In this document: piece by piece, positions 9,002 to 16,436 of the stretch
Layout: the number at the start of each line of letters is the position of its first letter
How positions within the stretch are numbered: the stretch's first letter is position 1
Assembly: GCA_905234505.1 (NCBI GenBank)
Contig: CAJOIA010000026.1
Span: 1-33,178, forward strand
Length of the DNA: 33,178 nucleotides
Source: an uncultured Selenomonadaceae bacterium
GTDB lineage: Bacteria > Bacillota > Negativicutes > Selenomonadales > Selenomonadaceae
Reading direction: 5' to 3'
Program-made: the position numbers and the translations under genes
The notes under the pieces: generated by a model
What the model saw: only the letters and a program-made list of their open reading frames with translations
What the model was told of the DNA's origin: nothing
The model's database searches: none

Positions 9002-9036
9002 AAAAAAAGGAAAGACTTCAACGCCGCCTTTCCTTT
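9002..9036 (-). terminator. Intrinsic terminator/attenuator between ompH and the long ompH-like gene
   Basis: Perfect 9-bp stem on the minus strand (AAAGGAAAG / CTTTCCTTT, 9006-9014 with 9028-9036), 13-nt loop, followed by a run of T. The next gene starts about 21 nt later and no separate promoter is visible for it, so this probably reduces, rather than abolishes, downstream expression. Confidence 0.75.
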
Positions 9037-9060
9037 GGAAATATTTTTGCCAAATCAATT

Positions 9061-9531
9061 TTATTTTTTATTGAGTTGCGAGATAACATTTTGGGTAATG
9101 TCAGTGCCGCCGTAAATTACAACTGTATCATCGATAACAACGCTTAAACCTTTGGAATCCGCAACTTTTTTAATTGCCGCGTCAATGGATTTGGTAATGG
9201 GTTCCATAAGCTCAAGTTGTTTCTGAGCAAAACGTTGCTGACACTGTTGGAAATAATCGGATTTTTCTTGGTCGCTCATACCAGCTGCTTTATCTTCGAA
9301 ATCTTTTCTAATTTCGTTATAAGCCGCTTCTATTTGTCCTCGCACTTTTTGAATATCGGGATGTTGCGAGCCAATCTGCTGATAATTAACTTTGCCAACG
9401 TTAGCAGAAGCTGCCGCTGAGGCAATACCGCTGCCGGTCTGGGTCAACGCTATTGCAACTACACTGCCTATAAACATAAGCGCAATTGCAATACTGATAA
9501 ATTTCACGTGCTTCTTCTCCAATTTGAGCAT
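9061..9531 (-). CDS. Skp/OmpH family periplasmic chaperone
   Basis: 156 aa, normal OmpH length. An N-terminal signal sequence (hydrophobic stretch about residues 11-30, ending near SAAASA) precedes NVGKVNYQQIGSQHPDIQKV, a helical arm, and GLSVVIDDTVVIYGGTDITQNVISQL at the C-terminus (quoted in part; residues about 128-154). The family binds unfolded outer-membrane proteins in the periplasm. ATG 9531 has an AAGGAG Shine-Dalgarno 9 nt upstream. It is the first of three ompH-like genes leading to lpxD and has a strong promoter at 9567-9595. The C-terminal GGTDIT motif is shared with the lipoprotein paralogue. Confidence 0.9.
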   Translation of the reverse strand: MLKLEKKHVKFISIAIALMFIGSVVAIALTQTGSGIASAAASANVGKVNYQQIGSQHPDIQKVRGQIEAAYNEIRKDFEDKAAGMSDQEKSDYFQQCQQRFAQKQLELMEPITKSIDAAIKKVADSKGLSVVIDDTVVIYGGTDITQNVISQLNKK

Positions 9532-9566
9532 TCTATCAAGTCTCCTTTAATTTTCAAACTTTATTC

Positions 9567-9595
9567 ATTATATCAAACTCATTTTGTCTTTGCAA
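9567..9595 (-). promoter_or_regulatory. Promoter of ompH
   Basis: TTGCAA (9590-9595), 17-bp spacer, TATAAT (9567-9572) on the minus strand, about 35 nt upstream of ATG 9531. Near-consensus and likely strong. Confidence 0.8.
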
Positions 9596-9603
9596 GATAA
9601 TTT

Positions 9604-9861
9604 TCAAACTCGCCAAATTCCACCCAATAGCAAGAAACAGATTGTAAGTAACCCAATGCATCCTGCCATTAAAAGTACCCAGTCCGGCAGATATTTCCAG
9701 ACTATATCAGCCGTTAATTTTTCCAGCGGTATTTTCGATTCGTAATGCGCCACCGGCAAATAAATCACTGCGCCCATTACCACGCCTATTGCCAGGATAC
9801 TTGCAAAACCCATTAGCACGTCAATTCGTGGCAGGTACGACAATATCACGTCCAAATCCAT
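9604..9861 (-). CDS. Small two-helix membrane protein, function unknown
   Basis: 85 aa. Two hydrophobic segments (about residues 16-37 and 61-82) are separated by a short polar loop (AHYESKIPLEKLTADIVWKY). I do not recognise the family. The ATG lies 41 nt inside the 3' end of nrdG in another frame, and a clear AGGAG Shine-Dalgarno 9 nt upstream supports it as a real overlapping gene. It should be co-transcribed with nrdG. No terminator is visible after it; the ompH promoter follows directly. Confidence 0.65.
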   Translation of the reverse strand: MDLDVILSYLPRIDVLMGFASILAIGVVMGAVIYLPVAHYESKIPLEKLTADIVWKYLPDWVLLMAGCIGLLTICFLLLGGIWRV

Positions 9862-10315
9862 TTAACCAACTCCTAACTTCAATGATACGCTGATTTTTTG
9901 AGCCGCGAAAATCCAGATCCCAATCGCGCAGTTCCTCGATATATTCGCCGTCAACTAGAATATCGACAAAATTTAAAAGCTCCATTGCTGCCGCCGGAAT
10001 TTCTTCAATCTTATAACCGGTATAACACCAAACATTTAAACCGAGATTTTTTGTAGCCTTAGCAATTTCAATAGACGCCGGAATTTGTAAAAGTGGCTCG
10101 CCGCCCGTCAGGGTAACGCCCATTAGCAATGGATTTTTTTTAATATCAGAAATAAGTTCAGCCGTGTCGATAATTTTTCCGCCGTTAAGCGCGTGCGTCG
10201 CCGGATTGTGGCAGCCTTTGCAATTTCTTAAGCAACCCTGCATAAAAATCGCATAACGTATACCCTCGCCGTCAACATAAGATTCTGGAACCACGCCCGC
10301 AATTCTCACCTCCAA
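9821..10315 (-). CDS. nrdG: Anaerobic ribonucleotide reductase activating protein (radical SAM)
   Basis: 164 aa. NrdG uses a [4Fe-4S] cluster and SAM to put the glycyl radical on NrdD, allowing anaerobic dNTP synthesis. The cluster motif C-x3-C-x2-C reads CLRNCKGC (residues 28-35), preceded by DGEGIRYAIFMQG and followed by CHNPATHALNGG; the SAM-binding TLTGGEPLLQ is near residue 90. The frame opens at GTG 10324 inside the GAGGTG Shine-Dalgarno; TTG 10315 has 6-nt spacing and gives the family-like start MEVRIAG, so it is preferred. nrdD is not adjacent, which is unusual since the two are commonly paired. The promoter is at 10334-10362. Confidence 0.92.
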   Translation of the reverse strand: MEVRIAGVVPESYVDGEGIRYAIFMQGCLRNCKGCHNPATHALNGGKIIDTAELISDIKKNPLLMGVTLTGGEPLLQIPASIEIAKATKNLGLNVWCYTGYKIEEIPAAAMELLNFVDILVDGEYIEELRDWDLDFRGSKNQRIIEVRSWLNGFGRDIVVPATN

Positions 10316-10333
10316 ATTAATCACCTCAAGCTT

Positions 10334-10362
10334 AGTATAAGCAATAAAATTTTATCAGTCAA
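10334..10362 (-). promoter_or_regulatory. Promoter of nrdG
   Basis: TTGACT (10357-10362), 17-bp spacer, TATACT (10334-10339) on the minus strand, 18 nt before the TTG start codon. Good sigma-70 fit. A weak inverted repeat (CAACC / GGTTG) touches the -35 box; no regulator site can be assigned. Confidence 0.7.
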
Positions 10363-10378
10363 CCGGTTTAATGGTTGT

Positions 10379-12034
10379 CTAATCACTATCCACATAAACT
10401 GTCCGCTGATTCGTAAAAATTACAAAGCCAGGTTTCGCGCCCGAAGGTTTCTTTACAAATTTGCACAGCGTATAATCCACCGGCACATTTGAAGAGCCGC
10501 TAGCCTTAGAAAAATTCACAGCCAGTTTCGCAGCATAAAGTAAAGTTTCAGCAGAAGGTTCAACACCGCCGCATCGAATTATCACGTGCGAGCCGGTAAT
10601 TTCTTTTGTGTGCAGCCAGATATCATTGTCATCAGCAATTTTAAAAGTTAAGCGGTCATTCTGCGCGTTATTCTTGCCGATAAGAATTTCAGTACCGTCC
10701 GGCGCAATGAATTTAAAAGGCTCAGGCTTTTTGCTAAGCGCAGTACGTTTGCGATTTTCTTTCAAATAGCCGCCGCTTAAAAGTTCTGCGCGAATCTCCT
10801 CAATATCAGCCAAAGTCGCGCTTGCCGTCAATGAATGTTCGACACTTTCAAGGTAAATAATTTCTTCGTGGCACTTGTCAATTTGCCCCAAAATGTGACT
10901 GGTTGAGCGTTTCAGTTTGTCGTACTTCTTATAAAAATTTTGAATGTTGGCGGTGATTGTAAATTTTTTATCCAGCTGAATTGTAATTTCTTCGCCGCTC
11001 TCGCTGTAAATATTTTCAACCGTCACAGAATCATCGGCGTGGTCTTTGAATTGATACCGGTAAGTTGAAAGATTATCCGCGCGAACCCGCCAATCATCGG
11101 CATTTTCAGCGGCGGCAAGTTCGTTTTCCAACACGCTAATTTTATTCGTGGCGCGTTTCAGCTCATTGTGTACCAGCTTAGAAAATTTTTCCTTGTCGGG
11201 CGGAGTATAACTGCCAATCAGCGTGTCAGCCTCTTCAAGCATTTCAGAAATTGTGTTGAAAGTTTTAACCGCCTGCGAAAAATAATTCAGCCGAATAGCC
11301 GAAATTGCTAAAACTTTTCCGCCATCTTCAACAAGGCATGGCTCAGACTTTGCGTCGCGAATTTTTATCAGCGCGTCGGTTAAATTCGTCAAGCTCGCTT
11401 GATAAATAACTTCCTTAACAGTTTGCGGACCGAATCCTTGACAAACCTCCATTATCGCCTTGTCAATTCGCGCAGGACTGGCATTAATCCTTTCAACAAC
11501 TTCATCAATATTCGCCGAAAAAATATCCAGCTTATTTTGAGCGGGCGGCATTTGGTAAATCTGATTTGGCAAAACAGTTCGGACGCGGCTTGAATTTGTG
11601 CCAATTTTTTTCAGTGCGTCAATAATTTTCCCGTCCGCAATTAAAATAATATTGCTGTATTTGCCGATAAGCTCAATCGCCAGCGTCACGGTTTGAATTT
11701 TGCCGCCCGCGCCGATTGTATCAATATCTATAAAAATAATTCTGTCGCGCTCAAATTGGCGAATGTCAGCAATTCTGCCGCCTTCAAGATTTTTTCGCAA
11801 TACCATACAAAAAGTTGAAGGTTCGGGCAGATTTTCAAGCGAATTTTTCACAGCGTAAATTGCGGGATTTTGCGGCGCGACTGAAATTCTTATCGCGTGG
11901 CTTTGATATAAATTTCTAACAGTGAGCGTGAAATTTGCTTTATTCTGCTGAGTAATTTTTTCGACGCGCCCGCCAATCAAAATTTCGGCAAGTTCGGCAG
12001 TCAACGCGCGCATTGAAAAGCCGTCAAGATTCAT
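10379..12034 (-). CDS. rqcH: Rqc2 homologue RqcH (NFACT family)
   Basis: 551 aa, close to the usual 560-580. RqcH binds the stalled 50S-peptidyl-tRNA complex and directs C-terminal Ala tailing in ribosome quality control. The NFACT-N domain begins MNLDGFSMRALTAELAEIL, and residues D97-R98 (in ERDRI) match the Asp-Arg pair needed for tRNA recruitment in B. subtilis RqcH. A central helical/coiled-coil region spans about 280-420. The NFACT-R domain contains DIWLHTKEITGSHVIIR near residue 465. ATG 12034 has GAGGTG upstream. In older annotation the family is called fibronectin-binding protein FbpA. It sits 18 nt past the terminator of the flagellar operon and no promoter is obvious, so read-through or an internal promoter is likely. 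Confidence 0.93.
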   Translation of the reverse strand: MNLDGFSMRALTAELAEILIGGRVEKITQQNKANFTLTVRNLYQSHAIRISVAPQNPAIYAVKNSLENLPEPSTFCMVLRKNLEGGRIADIRQFERDRIIFIDIDTIGAGGKIQTVTLAIELIGKYSNIILIADGKIIDALKKIGTNSSRVRTVLPNQIYQMPPAQNKLDIFSANIDEVVERINASPARIDKAIMEVCQGFGPQTVKEVIYQASLTNLTDALIKIRDAKSEPCLVEDGGKVLAISAIRLNYFSQAVKTFNTISEMLEEADTLIGSYTPPDKEKFSKLVHNELKRATNKISVLENELAAAENADDWRVRADNLSTYRYQFKDHADDSVTVENIYSESGEEITIQLDKKFTITANIQNFYKKYDKLKRSTSHILGQIDKCHEEIIYLESVEHSLTASATLADIEEIRAELLSGGYLKENRKRTALSKKPEPFKFIAPDGTEILIGKNNAQNDRLTFKIADDNDIWLHTKEITGSHVIIRCGGVEPSAETLLYAAKLAVNFSKASGSSNVPVDYTLCKFVKKPSGAKPGFVIFTNQRTVYVDSD

Positions 12035-12051
12035 ATTTGCACCTCTTTACA

Positions 12052-12084
12052 TAAAAAAATAGCTAGCGGCTTTCGCCACTAACT
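12052..12084 (-). terminator. Terminator of the chemotaxis/flagellar operon
   Basis: On the minus strand a 10-bp stem (12061-12070 with 12075-12084, two wobble pairs) closed by a GAAA tetraloop is followed by A and seven T. It begins 10 nt after the stop of the SwrB-like gene and precedes rqcH. Confidence 0.85.
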
Positions 12085-12093
12085 TTTTGATAT

Positions 12094-12858
12094 TCAGCTC
12101 CGCTCCAGTTGTCGACGCATCATCTGTTGCACTAATTCTATTGCGCTACGCCCCAATTTTGTTTTTCGCGAAACTTCTTCAATCGTCATTCCGGATAATA
12201 GCATATCGCGGATTGTTACCGAATCGGTTACAACGTCAATTTTTTTTACGACCGGCGGCTTAAACGGTACAACTTTTTTTTCTGCAGGATTTGAAGGTTC
12301 CGGCGCCTGCATTGATTGCTCTAAAACTTTTGCGAAGTTTTCAGCCTGCGTAGCTCGGACTTCGATTGGCTTTGAAATTGGCGGTGCGGTTTCCTGCGCT
12401 TTTATCGTTACTGTTGGCGGTTCAATTTGCGCGGGCTCGGCACTTGGTAAAGGGAGTTTTTGAACTGCTTGCAATTTCCGCTCGACTAATTCAATTTGTC
12501 TTTTCATTAATGAAACGTCTTCAACCGCGTCGTCCAGCCGCCCCAGCAGATCTTTAATTTCAGTCGATTGCCCTTCAGTTTTTTTCAGCAGTTTTTTCAA
12601 TTCGACAATGCGCCCTTCCAACTGCGTCCTGTCTCGCGTGGTATCGTCTAATAAATTTTCGATTTGTGAGGCTTGCCCTTCCATTCGATTGATTATTTCG
12701 TTTGCTGTGCTTTCCAAATCTTTTTTAAATCGTTCGGTTGAATCTGCAATTTCCTTCCGCTCTAACTCTTTATTTTTGCGCCGCCGGTTGCTTATCCACA
12801 CCAATAAAACTATCGCCGCTCCGACCGCCGTCGTTATTATCATTAATTCAGTTATCAC
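12094..12858 (-). CDS. SwrB/DUF6115-like flagellar-operon membrane protein
   Basis: 254 aa. One N-terminal membrane helix (about residues 6-22) is followed by basic NRRRKNKELERK, a coiled coil (about 45-130) and a Pro/Glu-rich linker (about 135-200). The C-terminal helix-turn-helix-like segment is IRDMLLSGMTIEEVSRKTKLGRSAIELVQQMM (about 217-248; quoted in parts: MTIEEVSRKTKLGRSAIEL). This architecture and its place after the sigma-28 gene match SwrB (YlxL) of B. subtilis, which promotes flagellar assembly, and related DUF6115/DUF2802 proteins. It starts at GTG 12858, overlapping the previous stop by 4 nt with no strong Shine-Dalgarno, suggesting translational coupling. Family by analogy only; sequence identity cannot be measured here. 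Confidence 0.65.
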   Translation of the reverse strand: MITELMIITTAVGAAIVLLVWISNRRRKNKELERKEIADSTERFKKDLESTANEIINRMEGQASQIENLLDDTTRDRTQLEGRIVELKKLLKKTEGQSTEIKDLLGRLDDAVEDVSLMKRQIELVERKLQAVQKLPLPSAEPAQIEPPTVTIKAQETAPPISKPIEVRATQAENFAKVLEQSMQAPEPSNPAEKKVVPFKPPVVKKIDVVTDSVTIRDMLLSGMTIEEVSRKTKLGRSAIELVQQMMRRQLERS

Positions 12859-13178
12859 AGCGAAATATCCAACAACCTTCCGCGTCTTGGGTCAATTGCT
12901 AATTGAGCTTCGGGCTCTTCATCGTTTTGACGCCTTTTAGTCGCCTTGTAATAATATCCGCCGCCACGACTGCGCCGCTCTGGATCATCTTTAATAGTGC
13001 CGCCTTCAGCGTCTGATTTATTCCGAACCTGTGTTTGCTTAAGTTCGGCGTCTTTTTCTTGGCGCGTAGTTTCGTAGCCTTGCTGTACTGCCGCTTCGTG
13101 ATTCAAATTGTGTTGCACTTGACTTGCATTCGCCGCGTTGGCGTAAGTCATTTGCATTCCTACTGGCGCTATCTCCAT
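12855..13178 (-). CDS. Small hydrophilic protein of the flagellar operon, function unknown
   Basis: 107 aa, rich in Gln, Asn, Lys, Arg and Asp, with no signal peptide or membrane segment; predicted to be largely unstructured. After MEIAPVGMQMTYANAANASQ comes a charged stretch with RRSRGGGYYYKATKRRQ (about residues 69-85) and a C-terminal IDPRRGRLLDISL. I do not recognise a family. The frame opens at GTG 13187 inside the AGAGGTG Shine-Dalgarno; ATG 13178 is 6 nt downstream of it and preferred. It lies 12 nt after the FapA-like gene and overlaps the SwrB-like gene by 4 nt, so it should be made together with motility proteins. Confidence 0.65.
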   Translation of the reverse strand: MEIAPVGMQMTYANAANASQVQHNLNHEAAVQQGYETTRQEKDAELKQTQVRNKSDAEGGTIKDDPERRSRGGGYYYKATKRRQNDEEPEAQLAIDPRRGRLLDISL

Positions 13179-13190
13179 TTCAATCACCTC

Positions 13191-14864
13191 TTAATAAGCC
13201 CCTAATACAATTTCGCCGTCCTCCAAATGCATTGTGCAATGATGATATTCTTCCTGCACATTTTTAACTATCGAATTAACCGACAACCGCACGCCTGGAT
13301 AAATCACATCGTCCGCGCGAATTCTGCCGTGCTTCATTTCCGCCAATTTCGCTTCCAATTCCAATATGCGCTTTTCATCGCGTTTCAACTGTCCGGCTAT
13401 AGGAAATTGTGAACGCGTCAGTGCATTTAATTGATTAAGTCTTTCTTGCGGAATTTTGCTCATATCAATTTTTGAAAGTGTATTTAGTGTTTGCGTGATA
13501 TGCAGAAGTTTTTTCTTGCCTTCCTTGTAACTCTTGCAAACCGCGTGATATTCTTTCTGCAAATTTGGATCTACGCCGACAGAAACTCTCGTAATAACAT
13601 AAGCCTCATTGCCGATAACTTTTGCTTGAACTTCTTCACCAGAAACCGCCAATCCGCCCATAATCTGACCGTGCTTGCCTTCAACGATAATTCGCTTGCC
13701 TGCGCGAAGAGTCGAATGTAAAGCCACGTCAACCACGTAAATATCCTTGCCAGCTTCAATAACCGCATTTTCAGCAAAAGCAATTCTAACGTCGCCCTGC
13801 GCGACAACTTTACAGCGATTAGCGCCCGTCACACCGCCGCCTATCGCAACGTTGCGTCCTTCGACTTCGCCGCCATTGACGCTGCCTTTAATTTCAATAT
13901 CGCCCGTCGCTTTGACTTTGAAACCTTGCTTAACATCGCCGCCAATAACAACCGCGCCGTCAAATTCAATATCGCCCGTCGCCACGCCAACTGAGCCTTT
14001 TATTGTAAGTTGAGGCTCAACGCTAATTTTTGTTCCGGTATCAACAATTTGCCCGTTTATCGCCGCGATTAATTGATTTTCGCCCAAAACGATTGTATTT
14101 TTACCATTTGGCATTGGAATAGGGCGACCATTTTGCGCGGGTACTGTATCGCCGAAAATATTTTTGCCAGGTGTGCCTTTTGTCCAAGGAATTCTAATTG
14201 CGAGCGTGTCATTTGCCTTAACCAATACAAACAAATTCAAATTTTTATAATCAACGCGGTCGTATTCGTCCATAACCGGACGCCCCTTGACGCCAAGATT
14301 AAACTTCCTGTCAATGTAGGCATTTTCACCTGGAATTGGAGCATCACCTTCCGCCGCCACGAACATTGAAAAATGTGTTACGCCCTCTTCAATAGCATCA
14401 TCGTCAATTCCGTAAACAACGCCTTTTTCTTTGAGCGCCTCTTTAACCATGTCAGCCGTCGGTAATTTTGAACCGTTTTTAGTATCGAATTTAACTGTGG
14501 CTTTCATTTTATCGCGGGTAATTTCTATTACTATTCGCGCGTATTCGTCTTCTTCGCTCACAAGTTCAGGTTCAGGTTGATTAAATTTCTGTAATTCTTC
14601 TTCGCTAATTTCTATCGGCTCGGCAATTTTTTGAGGTTCGCCGCTTGCTTCACGTACTGAGCGCGCCAATAACGCCACGTCATAATCCAACACGCCATAA
14701 TCTTTCAATATTTGGCGCATATCTGAAAGCTCGAATAGCAGTTCATCTTCCACTGGATATACCGTTAAATATACTCCGTCCGGTCGAAATTCATATTTAT
14801 AGCCCGATTCTGGACCGCCTATAGATGGATATTCTGCCACTTCGTCACCCGTCCTTTCACTCAT
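13191..14864 (-). CDS. FapA/DUF342 family protein
   Basis: 557 aa. The centre (about residues 180-430) is a run of Gly/Asp/Ile-rich short beta-strand repeats typical of the DUF342 (flagellar assembly protein A) beta-helix, for example TGDIEFDGAVVIGGDVKQG and TGDIEIKGSVNGGEVEGR. A C-terminal helical hairpin follows (about 435-515) and then a small beta-rich end (PGVRLSVNSIVKNVQEEYHH). The N-terminal 100 residues are acidic. No signal peptide, so cytoplasmic. FapA proteins are linked to flagella/surface polymers in several bacteria, but the biochemical role is unclear. ATG 14864 lies inside the last codons of fliA (8-nt overlap) with no strong Shine-Dalgarno, so coupling is likely. Confidence 0.85.
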   Translation of the reverse strand: MSERTGDEVAEYPSIGGPESGYKYEFRPDGVYLTVYPVEDELLFELSDMRQILKDYGVLDYDVALLARSVREASGEPQKIAEPIEISEEELQKFNQPEPELVSEEDEYARIVIEITRDKMKATVKFDTKNGSKLPTADMVKEALKEKGVVYGIDDDAIEEGVTHFSMFVAAEGDAPIPGENAYIDRKFNLGVKGRPVMDEYDRVDYKNLNLFVLVKANDTLAIRIPWTKGTPGKNIFGDTVPAQNGRPIPMPNGKNTIVLGENQLIAAINGQIVDTGTKISVEPQLTIKGSVGVATGDIEFDGAVVIGGDVKQGFKVKATGDIEIKGSVNGGEVEGRNVAIGGGVTGANRCKVVAQGDVRIAFAENAVIEAGKDIYVVDVALHSTLRAGKRIIVEGKHGQIMGGLAVSGEEVQAKVIGNEAYVITRVSVGVDPNLQKEYHAVCKSYKEGKKKLLHITQTLNTLSKIDMSKIPQERLNQLNALTRSQFPIAGQLKRDEKRILELEAKLAEMKHGRIRADDVIYPGVRLSVNSIVKNVQEEYHHCTMHLEDGEIVLGAY

Positions 14865-15585
14865 TAACTTTATTTCGCGCCAAATAGGTGCGCATTCTAA
14901 ATATTGCTTTTGTATGCAACTGCGATATTCTTGCCTCGCTCAAATGCAATATCAAGCTTATTTCTTTTAATGTCAATTCTTCATAATAATACAATGATAT
15001 TACCGTGCGCTCTTTTTCTGGCAAGCGGTCAATCGCCTTTGCAAGCATATCTTTCATTTCAAGAAATTCTATTGAATCTGCCGGATTTGCGTCAACTGCT
15101 TCCTGCGTGTCGGTTTGTAAATATTCTTCCAGCGGTATTATTGTTGCCGCGTTACTCTGTCCAATGAGCGTGTGCAATTCTTCAAGAGTTATACCAAGTG
15201 CTTCTGCCACTTCCGCGTCAGTTGCACTGCGCCCTAGTTCATTTTCAAGCTTGTAAACTGCTTGCTCGTATTTGCGAATTTTTTGCCTTAACGTTACCGG
15301 TATCCAATCTTTGGAGCGTAAATAATCTATCATCGCTCCGCGTATCCGAACGCCTGCATATGTTTCAAATTTTATATTCCTGCTTAAATCAAATCGGTCA
15401 ATTGCGTCAAGTAAGCCAAAAAAGCCGCTACTCATTAAATCGTCGCGGTCAAGGTGTGGCGGTAAACTTATTGCCAATCGTCCGCCGACTATTTTTATTA
15501 ATGGCAAATAATGCTCCGCCAAAATATTTCGCAACTCTACAGATTTTGTCGCCTTGTACTGCTTCCATACTGTTAAAATATCCAT
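14857..15585 (-). CDS. fliA: RNA polymerase sigma-28 factor (FliA/SigD/WhiG type)
   Basis: 242 aa, normal for this class. It directs RNA polymerase to late flagellar and chemotaxis promoters. Region 2 is visible as MSSGFFGLLDAIDRFD...IKFETYAGVRIRGAMIDYLR (about residues 50-92), region 3 as DWIPVTLRQKIRKYE, and region 4 as LTLKEISLILHLSEARISQ (about 203-221), a helix-turn-helix. The frame opens at ATG 15591, overlapping the previous stop by 4 nt, but GGTGGTGA is only 1 nt from that ATG and 7 nt from ATG 15585, so the latter is preferred. In B. subtilis sigD also follows cheD; here a small membrane-protein gene is inserted between them. No anti-sigma FlgM gene is in the window. Confidence 0.95.
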   Translation of the reverse strand: MDILTVWKQYKATKSVELRNILAEHYLPLIKIVGGRLAISLPPHLDRDDLMSSGFFGLLDAIDRFDLSRNIKFETYAGVRIRGAMIDYLRSKDWIPVTLRQKIRKYEQAVYKLENELGRSATDAEVAEALGITLEELHTLIGQSNAATIIPLEEYLQTDTQEAVDANPADSIEFLEMKDMLAKAIDRLPEKERTVISLYYYEELTLKEISLILHLSEARISQLHTKAIFRMRTYLARNKVNE

Positions 15586-15587
15586 TA

Positions 15588-15938
15588 TCATTCACCACCC
15601 GCACGCGGTAAATTATTTACATTCATCGGTTGAAAGCCTTCAGGCGGCGGAGAATTTTCTTCGTTTTTGTTTTGTTCAGTACTAGTATCAGACCCTGCAC
15701 TTGCATTTTCAGCTGGTTCAAGTTCCGCCTTCAACTTTTGTAATTTTTTTTCGCGCAGTTCCATATACAAATCAAACAGCATCATAAAAAAATAACTAGA
15801 AACCCCTGCAAATGCAAAGGCAAATACCGTGCGGTAAATTATCGTTCCAATTCGTACTACGCCGCTTGTTATGCCCGAAATTAATACAATGAGCATGCAG
15901 ATTATTGCTATTAACAGCGCTATCAATATTACCTTCAT
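15588..15938 (-). CDS. Small two-helix membrane protein in the che-fliA operon, function unknown
   Basis: 116 aa. Two hydrophobic segments (about residues 3-27 and 33-56) are followed by a charged helix (LYMELREKKLQKLKAELE) and an acidic/Ser/Pro-rich tail ending PRAGGE. ATG 15938 has AGGTGATG a few nt upstream. It lies 10 nt after cheD and overlaps the fliA frame by up to 4 nt. I do not recognise the family. Position suggests a motility-linked membrane protein, or a protein controlling or anchoring a neighbour (inference). Confidence 0.7.
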   Translation of the reverse strand: MKVILIALLIAIICMLIVLISGITSGVVRIGTIIYRTVFAFAFAGVSSYFFMMLFDLYMELREKKLQKLKAELEPAENASAGSDTSTEQNKNEENSPPPEGFQPMNVNNLPRAGGE

Positions 15939-15948
15939 AGCGCATCAC

Positions 15949-16434
15949 CTAAATTTCCTTTTCACCGCGATCTATCGTTTTAACCTTGTATGCGCCGTTT
16001 GTCAAATCAATTTGAACCGTGCGCCCGTAATTGCCGCCGGTATCTTCAGCAATAACTCTAATTCCATTTTTGCGCAAGATTTGTTTAACAGCTTCAGCAT
16101 TTCTATTGCCGACGCGCATTATGTCGGTTGCATTAGCAAACGCAAACATTTGAGCGCCGCCTGCCAATTTAGCCACAAGCCGTCCCTTAGCCGCGCCCAA
16201 TGCTAATACGTCATTCAACATTAGCGGAATTCCGGTATCTGCAAATTTTGCAGGATTATCACTAGCTCGCGCTTGAGTGGAATCTGGGAGCATGATATGC
16301 AACAGTCCGCCAATTTTAGTCTGCGGATCGTACAATGAAACTCCTATGCACGAACCCAAGCCGTAGCTGATAAGAGTAGACGGACTGCGACCGACCTTGT
16401 AGTCAGCCATGCCGACTTTGATAAGGTCTGCCAT
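15949..16434 (-). CDS. cheD: Chemoreceptor glutamine deamidase CheD
   Basis: 161 aa. CheD deamidates specific Gln residues of methyl-accepting chemotaxis proteins and, when bound to CheC, raises its phosphatase activity. The catalytic Cys29 lies in GLGSCIGVSLYD and His46 in GGLLHIMLPDS, 17 residues apart as in the T. maritima enzyme. The third active-site position, usually Thr, is Ser23 here. KIGGNAEMF-like receptor/CheC surface: AKLAGGAQMFAF. ATG 16434 is preceded by AGGAG within the end of cheC. Confidence 0.95.
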   Translation of the reverse strand: MADLIKVGMADYKVGRSPSTLISYGLGSCIGVSLYDPQTKIGGLLHIMLPDSTQARASDNPAKFADTGIPLMLNDVLALGAAKGRLVAKLAGGAQMFAFANATDIMRVGNRNAEAVKQILRKNGIRVIAEDTGGNYGRTVQIDLTNGAYKVKTIDRGEKEI

Positions 16435-16436
16435 TT

